Below, one piece after another: positions 34,673-42,271 of a stretch of DNA of 64,000 nucleotides. Origin of the DNA: Candidatus Dormiibacterota bacterium (GTDB lineage Bacteria; Chloroflexota; Dormibacteria; Dormibacterales; Dormibacteraceae); contig PNAG01000011.1 in assembly GCA_003169845.1 (NCBI GenBank), positions 1 to 64,000 on the forward strand, written 5' to 3'. The position numbers and the translations under genes were made by a program. Each line of letters opens with the position of its first letter. Positions within the stretch are counted from its first letter, which is position 1. The notes below the pieces were generated by a model, which saw nothing but the letters and a program-made list of their open reading frames with translations, was not told the DNA's origin and made no database searches.

Positions 34673-34700
34673 TGTATTGCAAGGCTCCTTGCATTACAGT
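34673..34700 (+). promoter_or_regulatory. padR promoter containing a perfect inverted repeat
   Basis: A possible -35 TTGTAT (34673-34678) and -10 TACAGT (34695-34700) are 16 bases apart, and the -10 is six bases before the padR ATG, so the transcript would be leaderless. Between them lies TGCAAGG-CT-CCTTGCA (34678-34693), an exact inverted repeat placed to block the polymerase. It is a likely autoregulatory PadR operator. Confidence 0.6.
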
Positions 34701-34706
34701 GCCCGC

Positions 34707-35054
34707 ATGCCCATAGAGGGCCTGGCGACGCAACTGAGAAAAGGGGTCATTGAGTACTGCGTGCTGGCGATGCTGCGCAATACCCCCCGGTACGGCGGCG
34801 AGCTGATCCAGCTCATGCGAAGCCAGGACGGCCTGCTGACCAGCGAAGGCACGATCTACCCCCTGCTGAGCAGGATGCGCGCCGACGGATTGGTAGACAC
34901 CGAGTGGCGCGAGACCCCCAGAGGGTCTCCGCGACGTTACTACCGGCTGACTAAAGCAGGCCAGCAGGCGGTGTCGGACTTCCAGCGCGAGTGGGTACGT
35001 TTTCGGGCTACGGTCGATCACGTCTTCGTACACGAGGGCGGGCCGCAAGGATGA
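34707..35054 (+). CDS. PadR-family transcriptional regulator
   Basis: A 115-residue winged-helix repressor. The family core is GVIEYCVLAMLRNTPRYGGELIQ then GTIYPLLSRMRADGLVDTEW and PRRYYRLTKAGQQA, the wing. The C-terminal helix for dimerisation is short. ATG at 34707 follows the -10 box by six bases. It overlaps the downstream HAAS-type gene by four bases. PadR-HAAS pairs are common, and the regulator probably controls the pair itself through the inverted repeat in its promoter. Confidence 0.9.
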   Translation: MPIEGLATQLRKGVIEYCVLAMLRNTPRYGGELIQLMRSQDGLLTSEGTIYPLLSRMRADGLVDTEWRETPRGSPRRYYRLTKAGQQAVSDFQREWVRFRATVDHVFVHEGGPQG

Positions 35055-35677
35055 CGGCTTACCAGGCGGACCAATTGGTTAGCGAGTACCTGGGTCGACT
35101 TGACGAGCAGCTCGCTGATGTACCTCGGACTCGGCGCGACGAGATACTCGATGAGATCTCGCAGCACATCGCAGAGGAACGAGGGCTCCTCCACAACAAG
35201 TCAGAAGCCGACCTGCGCAACCTCCTCGACCGGCTTGGCGATCCGGCCGAGCTCGCAGCCGCGGCTCGCGATGACGGCGACGAGAGTCATGAAGCTAAGG
35301 AAAGCAGGCGCATCGGCGCCATCGAGGTGCTCGCCCTCGTGCTGACGCCATTGGTCTGGCCGGCCGGGGTCATCCTGCTGTGGCTGTCGCCGGCCTGGAA
35401 CCTGCGCGACAAGCTGATCGGTACTCTCGTGCCACCGGGCGGCTACCTGTTCATCCTGTTCTCGCCCGCGCTTTTGCTGATGGGCACTGGCGTTACCAAC
35501 TCGTGCGGCGGAACGGTCGACTCTGGGGGAAATGTCGTCAACTCGTGCACCGGCGTTTTGGCACTTCCGGTGTGGCAGCAGGACCTAATCAATGTGGGTC
35601 TTGTGGCGATCGTCGTGGTGTTGTTGGTGCTTCCAGTTTTGACCGCGATCTATCTGGCACGGCGGCTCCGGAAATAG
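35051..35677 (+). CDS. HAAS/DUF1700-type membrane protein paired with PadR
   Basis: A 208-residue protein. The N-terminal helical domain, QADQLVSEYLGRLDEQL with RRDEILDEISQHI and DLRNLLDRLGDPAELA, is the HAAS pattern found beside PadR genes. Three or four membrane helices follow from about residue 95. A short external loop with two cysteines (NSCGGT and NSCTGV) could form a disulfide. ATG at 35051 overlaps padR. It probably senses or transmits an envelope signal; the ligand is unknown. Confidence 0.8.
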   Translation: MTAYQADQLVSEYLGRLDEQLADVPRTRRDEILDEISQHIAEERGLLHNKSEADLRNLLDRLGDPAELAAAARDDGDESHEAKESRRIGAIEVLALVLTPLVWPAGVILLWLSPAWNLRDKLIGTLVPPGGYLFILFSPALLLMGTGVTNSCGGTVDSGGNVVNSCTGVLALPVWQQDLINVGLVAIVVVLLVLPVLTAIYLARRLRK

Positions 35678-35718
35678 AGTTCGCAGCAAGGGGCCTGACG
35701 TTGTGTACGGAGCCTGTG

Positions 35719-35749
35719 GCTGTATATCCAGTCGGGCGCACGTCAAGAC
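35719..35749. repeat. 31-bp direct repeat, left copy
   Basis: This 31-bp stretch, GCTGTATATCCAGTCGGG plus 13 more bases, is repeated at 38084-38114 with one mismatch. On the minus strand both encode VLTC-R-LDIQ, so it may mark shared gene ends. The two copies bracket the sigma/sensor pair. Confidence 0.65.
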
Positions 35750-35948
35750 ATCGCCTTCCACCTCCAGCGGGTCCGAGTCCGGCTCCCGGCAATTCGTAAC
35801 TGCCGCCCGAGGTGGTCGAAGGTCACGCCGCCTGATACGCGGCCACCGGGTTCGACGACCTGTGAACGGAGTGATGCCGAGCTCCCGGTGTCAACTGGGA
35901 CGGCACCGTGTGTTCCGTCTCCGTAGAGGCGCCAGACATACGGAGCGT
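35743..35948 (-). pseudogene. Remnant of an exported protein, DUF4352-like end
   Basis: The minus strand reads about 68 codons between two stops: YVWRLYGDGTHGAVPV, then VVEPGGRVSGGVTFDHLG and IAGSRTRTRWRWKAMS. The middle part resembles the C-terminal Ig-like strand of DUF4352-type lipoproteins (PGG-VSG-V-F). No start codon with a signal sequence is joined to it. The rest of the 35678-36102 gap shows nothing further except this fragment, the 31-bp repeat and a hairpin. I treat it as decayed coding DNA. Confidence 0.35.
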
Positions 35949-36069
35949 ATCAGCTCATCACCGTTGGAAAGCTCCCGGATGTCACAGCCGTCGTCAGCGT
36001 TTTCCTGCCGATCCTCCCAAATGGAGTGTCAGCCTGCCCGTGACGAATCCAATAACCAAGCCCCCGGCT

Positions 36070-36099
36070 GAGGCCGCGACCACTGTCGGTCGCGGTCTC
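36070..36099 (-). terminator. Terminator-like hairpin after the sensor gene
   Basis: CCGCGACC (36074-36081) and GGTCGCGG (36088-36095) form an 8-bp stem with a 6-base loop, extended by a few more pairs, starting four bases after the stop of the minus-strand sensor gene. No T-run follows. Confidence 0.45.
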
Positions 36100-36102
36100 A
36101 CA

Positions 36103-37263
36103 CTACTTGCTGATCGTCACGGGAGCGCTCGACGGTGTCGTCATCGCGTTCCAGTAACCGAGCGCGAAGAAAAGCTTGTACAAGCCTGGGGCTTCATCCT
36201 GTGGAACCGTGAGTCGCATTTCGAACGTCAGGCTCGCCTTAGGCTGGATGGTGCCGGCCGGTGCGCAGTTGAGTTGGAACGCGGGCTTGATCCCGCGAGT
36301 CGGGCCGCCGTTAGGGTCAATGAGAACCAACTCTTCACCATAGTTGGGACAGTTCGCGATCAGATCCATGGGCTGCAGCGTGCCGTTGGTCAGGGTCACC
36401 TGGTAAACGAGCACCCCGCCAGCTCGTACGCTCGATGGGACCTTCAGCGCAATCGCGGGTAGCGGCAGAACCGGTGGCTCCTCGACCGGCGGAGGTGGGC
36501 CTTCGAAGGTACCGATGCCAAGTCCCGCACACAGATAAGCCCCTGGGTCATCCGGGAGGGTGGCAGAGAGAGCTGCGCCGCCGCCGTTGAGGGTGATCCT
36601 GGCGGTTGCAATCTGGACACTCGCGCTGCCACCACACGCTTCTGGCTGCGTGACCCAGTCGATGGTCAGGGCAGCCTGACCATTTTTCAAGTTGGCGTAG
36701 GGATCTGGCAAAGGTCCGGGCTGCACCAGGATCGGCCCGGTCGAGAGCGACCCTAAGAAAGGGGCTCGCGGCTGGAATGGCAACAGATGTCCGGAGCGAT
36801 CGAAAAGCGCCACCGCGGGAGTGCCCTGCAGAAAGCAGTCGGTCGTGCCGCGGCCCGAGAAACCGAAGCTTCTGAACACGTGGCCGCCAGCGCCATTGCT
36901 TCCCAGGACATCGATTTGAAGCTGGGCCGACGTGCAGGGCTTGGTCCCGGCTGGGAGCGGACTCGGGGTAGATGATGGAACAACAGGCGCCTGGAGCTGA
37001 GCCGGCAGCGGCAGCCATGGGATCACACCAGTCGGCTTGTTGCCCGGTACGGTCCGCTGGTTCTCGCGCGCGACGAGCAGGGTCGCCACGATGGCAGCCG
37101 CCAGGAGGACCGCGACTAAACCTGCCGCGGCCTGCCAGCGTCTGGCTGGTCTCCGCGCCACCTGGCTGACGCTGGCGAGGACACGCTGCCGTGCCCCTGG
37201 CGGCGGGGCGCCAATCTCGCGTTCGAAAAGCTGTCGCAGGTCGTCACCTAGTGGTCGATTCAT
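36103..37263 (-). CDS. Membrane-anchored sensor / putative anti-sigma factor with DUF4232-like exterior
   Basis: A 386-residue protein. A short cytoplasmic part (about 1-40, DDLRQLFEREIGAPPPGARQ) is followed by one helix (AAAGLVAVLLAAAIVATLLV), a Pro/Ser linker and a large exterior. That exterior begins CTSAQLQIDVLGSNGAGGH, resembling DUF4232, and carries paired cysteines (C109, C143 region). It overlaps the ECF sigma gene by four bases (ATGA), the usual place for an anti-sigma factor. The cytoplasmic part lacks a HxxxCxxC zinc motif. The end QDEAPGLYKLFFALGYWN suggests an Ig-like domain. Confidence 0.65.
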   Translation of the reverse strand: MNRPLGDDLRQLFEREIGAPPPGARQRVLASVSQVARRPARRWQAAAGLVAVLLAAAIVATLLVARENQRTVPGNKPTGVIPWLPLPAQLQAPVVPSSTPSPLPAGTKPCTSAQLQIDVLGSNGAGGHVFRSFGFSGRGTTDCFLQGTPAVALFDRSGHLLPFQPRAPFLGSLSTGPILVQPGPLPDPYANLKNGQAALTIDWVTQPEACGGSASVQIATARITLNGGGAALSATLPDDPGAYLCAGLGIGTFEGPPPPVEEPPVLPLPAIALKVPSSVRAGGVLVYQVTLTNGTLQPMDLIANCPNYGEELVLIDPNGGPTRGIKPAFQLNCAPAGTIQPKASLTFEMRLTVPQDEAPGLYKLFFALGYWNAMTTPSSAPVTISK

Positions 37264-37790
37264 AAGGCGGTCTCCAACTCCAATTCCGGGCGCAGTGCCC
37301 TCAGGGTTCGGTACAGCCGAGTCTTCGCCGCCGCGCCTGACAGGCCAAGGACACGGCCGGCCTCCTCATGCGACAGGTCTAGGTAGAAATGGAGGAACAG
37401 CAGCAGCCGAGCTGATCTGTCGAGAGCTGCTACCGCCCGCTCGAGGTCGGCCCGTCCAGCGGCCACGTCGGCCACGTCCGCCTGCGTCGCGATTCTTGGT
37501 TCGGCCACACGGAGCGTCCTGAACCACCGACCACGGCGTCGCGAACGGCACTCGTTAGCGACGACCGTAAGGAACCATGGGCGGAACCGAGACGTTCCCT
37601 CGCGCAGCTTCTTCGTTGCCCGCCATGATTTGAGCGCGGCTTCCTGAACAGCGTCCTCCGCCTCCTGCCAATCGCCCAACATCACAAAGGCCAGCTTGCA
37701 GGCCGGTTCGACGTAGGGGCCCAACAAGCTCTGGAAGGCTCCGTTGTCGCCCTCCCGCGCCAGCGAGATCAGCCGCTGTTCGTCATCCAA
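37260..37790 (-). CDS. ECF-type RNA polymerase sigma factor
   Basis: A 176-residue sigma-70 family factor. Region 2 reads ACKLAFVMLGDWQEAEDAVQEAALKSW, then FRPWFLTVVANECRSRRRGRW. Region 4 reads LDRSARLLLFLHFYLDLSHEEAGRVLGLSGAAAKTRLYRTLRAL, with a helix-turn-helix. The start is TTG at 37790. It is paralogous to the factor at 58894 (shared AEDAVQEA, RPWFL, VANECR) and has the same partner layout. Confidence 0.88.
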   Translation of the reverse strand: MDDEQRLISLAREGDNGAFQSLLGPYVEPACKLAFVMLGDWQEAEDAVQEAALKSWRATKKLREGTSRFRPWFLTVVANECRSRRRGRWFRTLRVAEPRIATQADVADVAAGRADLERAVAALDRSARLLLFLHFYLDLSHEEAGRVLGLSGAAAKTRLYRTLRALRPELELETAL

Positions 37791-38075
37791 CGCTTGTACA
37801 ACGCCATGAACCAGCGATTGGTGCCATCACCTTGACCCATGGAAAACGGGTGAGAGTTCTTTGCCGTCGATTGAGGGCTCCGAATCGCTCCCCAGACAGA
37901 ACTGGGGCCGCCTGTAGCGGAATAATGCGAACCGTGGAGCAAGGGGTGCCGGTTTCACGACGTTGGGTTGATTGGGTGTGCCTCTGGCAGACCTCCGAGT
38001 TCAAGTTGATGCACTTATAGCCAATACGGGGCTCTTAGCCCGCCGCACCGGTCTGGGCGGTGAGGCCGTCCGAGT

Positions 38076-38441
38076 TCAATCGTGCTGTATATCCAGTCGG
38101 GGGCACGTCAAGACGTACCCGGACACTGTCTGCCGATCGTCACCTCTGTTTGGACCCCAGGTCCGGATGGGATCGCCGCCTACCGCCGCCTGGGTTCCGT
38201 CCGGAGACAGGGCATTCAGATCGTCCGGGTTGGGTATGGCTGCAGGGGCGTCAAATTCACTGCCGTCCCAGTGTTGAAACACGGGGCCCAAGGGACTCTC
38301 GTAGCAAAACACTCCGGCGGGCTCAATCGGCCCCTCTGGTCTGAGGCTGTTGGCGCAAAGCGTGGCGAGCCGCGTGCCCGTCGCGGGATCGACCACGTGA
38401 TACTCGTCACTAAAAGCAGCGCAAGCAGGCAGCGTCGTCAG
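38076..38441 (-). pseudogene. N-truncated remnant of a beta-propeller-like protein
   Basis: An open minus-strand stretch of about 120 codons with no good start: SDEYHVVDPATGTRLATLC, PAGVFCYESPLGPVFQHWDG, then NALSPDGTQAAVGGD and GYVLTCPRLDIQHD. SPDGTQAAVGG is a typical propeller-blade turn. An in-frame stop lies immediately upstream. The gap 37791-38075 before it shows no gene that I can support. Probably the tail of a lost gene. Confidence 0.4.
38084..38114. repeat. 31-bp direct repeat, right copy
   Basis: Matches 35719-35749 at 30 of 31 positions. It lies in the end of the propeller-like remnant. Confidence 0.65.
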
Positions 38442-38507
38442 TTAAGTGAACGGTATGCGCCTTTTGCCGTTACGGCACCCGTTATCCTGACCCGCCGTGG
38501 CCAAGCC

Positions 38508-40283
38508 TTGAAGCAAACGGGTGCCGAGTCAGTGCGGTGGGATCTCAGTGACCTGTACGCATCGCCGACCGACCCCGCGCTGGAGACCACTCTGTCCCAG
38601 GCGCTGGAGAAAGCGAAGGCTTTCGAGGCCGCCTACAAGGGCAAGGTCGCGACCGCCGAGCCGCACGAGTTCGCGGAGATGATGCGAGAGCTCGAGGAAG
38701 ACGAGGAAGAGGCGGCGAAGCCGGAGGTGTACGCGTACCTGCTGCATAGCCAGGACACGCAGGACGCGGCCGCGGGCAGAGTGCTGGCAAGGGTGCGCGA
38801 GGCCGCCGCGGAGCGCGGGAGTCACGGTGTTTTCTTCTCGCTCGAGCTGGCCCAGGTCACCGACGAGCAGGCGGCAAAGCTCTACGCGCACCCGGACTCG
38901 TCGCGGTACCAACACACGATCGAGGAGGCGCGCAAGTTCCGCCCGCACCAGCTGTCGGAGCCCGAGGAGCGCGTCCTGACGGACTTCAGCCCGGTCGGAA
39001 ACTCCGCCTGGACCCGCCTGTTCGAGGAGCTGTGCTCGGGAATACGAGTCGACCTGGACGGGCGGGAGCTTGCCCTCGAGGAGGCGCTGACCATGCTCCG
39101 CGAGCCCGATCGCGAGGTTCGGCGCAGCGCGAGTCACGCCATCACGGGCGCGCTCGGCCACGACATCCGGACTCGCGGCTACATCTTCAACGTCATCCTG
39201 CAGGAGAAGGCGATCGACGACCGCTTGCGCCATTTTCCGAGCTGGATCTCGTCGCGGAACCTCGCGAACGAGACCTCGGACGAGGCGGTCCAGGCGCTCG
39301 TCGAAGCTGTCACGGGCCGCTACGACGTCTGCGTTCGCTACTACCGGGTGAAGAAGCAGCTGCTCGGCGTCGGGGACCTTCACGAGTGGGATCGCTACGC
39401 GCCGATCGGCCAGGTGACTCGCGACCTGTCCTGGGAGGACGCCAAGGAGCTGGTGCTGGGCTCGTTCCAGCGTTTCTCGAAGCGCGCGGGCGCCATGGTG
39501 GAGGATTTCTTCACCCATGGCTGGATCGACGCTCCGGTCATCCCGGGCAAGGCCGGTGGGGCGTACTGCATGCCCGTCACGCCTCGCCACCACCCGTACG
39601 TGATGCTCAATTTCACCGGCAAGCTGCGCGACGCGCTCACCCTGGCGCACGAGCTAGGTCACGGCCTGCACGACCGGCTGGCCTCGAAGCAGCACATCTT
39701 CGACTTCCATCCGCCTTTGACGCTGGCCGAGACGGCCTCCGTTTTCGGTGAGGCGCTGACCTTCGACCGCATCATGGCCGAGGAGAAGGACCCCAAGATC
39801 CGGCTGGCGATGCTCTGCAGCCAGGTCGAGGACTCCTTCTCGACGGTCTTCCGCCAGGTGGCCTTCAACCGTTACGAGGATGCGTGCCACACGGCCCGCC
39901 GGAGCGAGGGCGAGCTGGCCGTCGAGCAGCTCGGCGAGATCTACCAGGCCAAGCTGCAGCCGATGTTCGGCGACGCGCTCACCCTCACCGACGAGCACAA
40001 GGTCTGGTGGAGCTACATCGAGCACTTCCTGCACACGCCGGGCTACGTGTATGCCTACGCATTCGGGAACCTCCTCGCCCTGTCGGTCTACCACCGGTAC
40101 CTGGAGAGCGGCCCGAAGTTCGTGGACGAGTACCTGGAATTCCTAGCCGCCGGCGGTTCGACGCGGCCGGACGAGCTGGTCCGGCGCCTCGGGATGGACA
40201 TCACCGACCCGGGGTTCTGGGACTCTGGGCTGAAGATCCTCGACGGAATGGTGGCCGAGATCGAGCGCCTGGCCGGGACCTAA
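38508..40283 (+). CDS. M3-family oligoendopeptidase (PepF-like)
   Basis: A 591-residue cytoplasmic zinc peptidase that cleaves short peptides. The zinc site is HELGHGLH (about residue 382), with the third ligand Glu in LAETASVFGEAL. The N-terminal SVRWDLSDLYASPTDPAL is the family start. The middle includes AYCMPVTPRHHPYVMLNFTG, the loop before the zinc site. Start codons are poor: TTG at 38508 gives MKQTGAESVRWDL. The longer open frame upstream reads through the unrelated remnant. The fold and catalytic site are complete. Confidence 0.9.
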   Translation: MKQTGAESVRWDLSDLYASPTDPALETTLSQALEKAKAFEAAYKGKVATAEPHEFAEMMRELEEDEEEAAKPEVYAYLLHSQDTQDAAAGRVLARVREAAAERGSHGVFFSLELAQVTDEQAAKLYAHPDSSRYQHTIEEARKFRPHQLSEPEERVLTDFSPVGNSAWTRLFEELCSGIRVDLDGRELALEEALTMLREPDREVRRSASHAITGALGHDIRTRGYIFNVILQEKAIDDRLRHFPSWISSRNLANETSDEAVQALVEAVTGRYDVCVRYYRVKKQLLGVGDLHEWDRYAPIGQVTRDLSWEDAKELVLGSFQRFSKRAGAMVEDFFTHGWIDAPVIPGKAGGAYCMPVTPRHHPYVMLNFTGKLRDALTLAHELGHGLHDRLASKQHIFDFHPPLTLAETASVFGEALTFDRIMAEEKDPKIRLAMLCSQVEDSFSTVFRQVAFNRYEDACHTARRSEGELAVEQLGEIYQAKLQPMFGDALTLTDEHKVWWSYIEHFLHTPGYVYAYAFGNLLALSVYHRYLESGPKFVDEYLEFLAAGGSTRPDELVRRLGMDITDPGFWDSGLKILDGMVAEIERLAGT

Positions 40284-40312
40284 TTTCGGCTCCGCCTTCA
40301 GGGGGAGGGAGA
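40284..40312. repeat. Partial REP-like element
   Basis: TCCGCCTTCAGGGGGAGGGA retains only one arm of the GC-rich palindrome family, between the peptidase and tkt genes. It is a degenerate copy. Confidence 0.35.
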
Positions 40313-40393
40313 GACCGAGCCGATAGACTTAGATCCACATAGCTGGGCCCGCCGGCGCGGGAGAGAAGCCACTCGTCAGTGGTAGGGAGTGAG

Positions 40394-42271
40394 ATGACGG
40401 TCACCACCGAGACTCTGGCCACTACCGATCTCGAGTTTGCCCGCCAGCTGGGGCAGCAGCTTCGAGTCGACTCGATCCGTTGCAGCACGGCCGCCGGCTC
40501 TGGGCACCCGACCTCGTCGATGTCCGCCGCCGACCTGATCGGGGTCCTGATCGCCCGCTACCTGCAGTACGACTGGTCGAAGCCGAAAGACCCGAACAAC
40601 GACCACCTGATCTACTCCAAGGGACACGCGTCGCCGCTGTGCTATGCGATGTTCAAGGCGGTCGGCGCGATCACCGACGCGGAGATGATGACCTTCCGCA
40701 AGTTCGGCTCCCGGCTGCAGGGCCACCCGACGCCGGTGATCCCCTGGGTGGACGTCGCGACCGGCTCGCTCGGCCAGGGGCTGCCGATCTCGGTCGGGGT
40801 CGCCCTGGCCGGCAAGGACCTGGACAAGCTCCCCTTCCACGTGTGGACGCTCTGTGGCGACTCCGAGCTCGCCGAGGGATCGATCTGGGAGGCCTTCGAC
40901 AAGGCGGGCCATTACCAGCTCGCCAACCTCACCGCGATCCTCGACATCAACCGGCTCGGGCAGCGCGGGGAGACCGAGTACGGCTGGACACTTGACGTAT
41001 ACAGGCGGCGCGTGGAGGCTTTCGGCTGCTTCCCCATCGTGATCGACGGACATGACGTGACGGCGATCGATCGCGCCTACGGCCAGGCGCTCTCGTCGAC
41101 CGGCAAGCCGACGGTGATCATCGCCAAGACGATCAAGGGCAAGGGGTTCTCGGAGATCGAGAACAAGGAGGGCTGGCACGGCAAGGTGCTGCCGCCTGAT
41201 ATGGCGGAGCGGGCGATCAAGGAGCTGGGGGGGATCCGCCACCTCAAGGTCAAGACGGCCAAGCCCGAAGCAACACCCCGCACGCCGAAGCGGCTCGAGC
41301 CCGCGCCGGCGGTGACCCTGCCGGTCTATACGAAAGACGACAAGGTAGCCACTCGCAAGGCCTACGGCGACGCCCTGCTGGCGCTCGGAGCGATCCCGAA
41401 CGTTGTGGCGATGGACGGGGAGGTGTCGAACTCGACGCACGCGGACGAGTTCGCCAAGGCCTACCCCGACCGGTTCTTCGAGATGTGGATCGCCGAGCAG
41501 CAGCTGGTGGCGACGGCGGTGGGGATGAGCGTGCGCGGGTACAGGCCATTCGCCTCGACCTTCGCCGCCTTCTTCAGCCGCGCCTACGACTTCATCCGCA
41601 TGGCGGGAATCTCGGAGGCCAACCTACGGCTCGTCGGCTCGCACGCCGGTGTGGAGATCGGCCAGGACGGCCCTTCGCAGATGGCGCTCGAGGACCTCGC
41701 CTCCCTGCGGGCGATCAACAGCTCGATCGTGCTCTACCCGTGCGACCCCAACCAGACGGCGAAGCTGACCCTCGTGATGGCCGACACGCTGGGCATCGTC
41801 TACATGCGCACCACCCGCGGCGCGTACCCCACGATCTACGGTCCCAACGAGAGCTTCAAGGTGGGCGGTTCGAAGGTGGTGCGCCAGACGCCGAAGGACA
41901 GGGTCACGCTGATCGGCGCGGGTGTGACGCTGCACAACTGCATCGCCGCTGCGGATGCGCTGGCGGCCAAGAAGATTCCCGCGCGGGTCGTCGACCTCTA
42001 CTCGGTTAAGCCTGTCGACGTGAAGACGCTGCGCGAGGCGGTGCGGGTCACAAAGGGGAAGCTGGTCATCGTGGAGGATCACTACCCCGAAGGCGGCCTT
42101 GGGGCGGCGGTCATGGAGGCGCTCGCCGGTGACGGCGTCCCAGTCAAGATCGCGCATCTGGCAGTGAAAGGACTCCCGACCTCGGGCAAACCCGAGGAGC
42201 TGATGAACGCCGCCGGAATCTCGGCCAAGCACATCGTGGCTGCTGCCACCAAGCTCCTACAGTCGAAGTGA
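40394..42271 (+). CDS. tkt: Transketolase
   Basis: Moves two-carbon units between pentose- and hexose-phosphates using thiamine diphosphate. The 625 residues hold GSGHPTSSMSAADLI, YSKGHASPLCYAM, GSLGQGLPISVGVA and the ThDP/Mg motif GDSELAEGSIWEAFD with N at the end. The second half has MDGEVSNSTHADEFAK and IAEQQLVATAVG. It resembles the animal/TKTL-type more than the E. coli type in its shorter middle. ATG at 40394 follows GGTAGGGAG. It is the first gene of the pentose-phosphate operon. Confidence 0.95.
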   Translation: MTVTTETLATTDLEFARQLGQQLRVDSIRCSTAAGSGHPTSSMSAADLIGVLIARYLQYDWSKPKDPNNDHLIYSKGHASPLCYAMFKAVGAITDAEMMTFRKFGSRLQGHPTPVIPWVDVATGSLGQGLPISVGVALAGKDLDKLPFHVWTLCGDSELAEGSIWEAFDKAGHYQLANLTAILDINRLGQRGETEYGWTLDVYRRRVEAFGCFPIVIDGHDVTAIDRAYGQALSSTGKPTVIIAKTIKGKGFSEIENKEGWHGKVLPPDMAERAIKELGGIRHLKVKTAKPEATPRTPKRLEPAPAVTLPVYTKDDKVATRKAYGDALLALGAIPNVVAMDGEVSNSTHADEFAKAYPDRFFEMWIAEQQLVATAVGMSVRGYRPFASTFAAFFSRAYDFIRMAGISEANLRLVGSHAGVEIGQDGPSQMALEDLASLRAINSSIVLYPCDPNQTAKLTLVMADTLGIVYMRTTRGAYPTIYGPNESFKVGGSKVVRQTPKDRVTLIGAGVTLHNCIAAADALAAKKIPARVVDLYSVKPVDVKTLREAVRVTKGKLVIVEDHYPEGGLGAAVMEALAGDGVPVKIAHLAVKGLPTSGKPEELMNAAGISAKHIVAAATKLLQSK

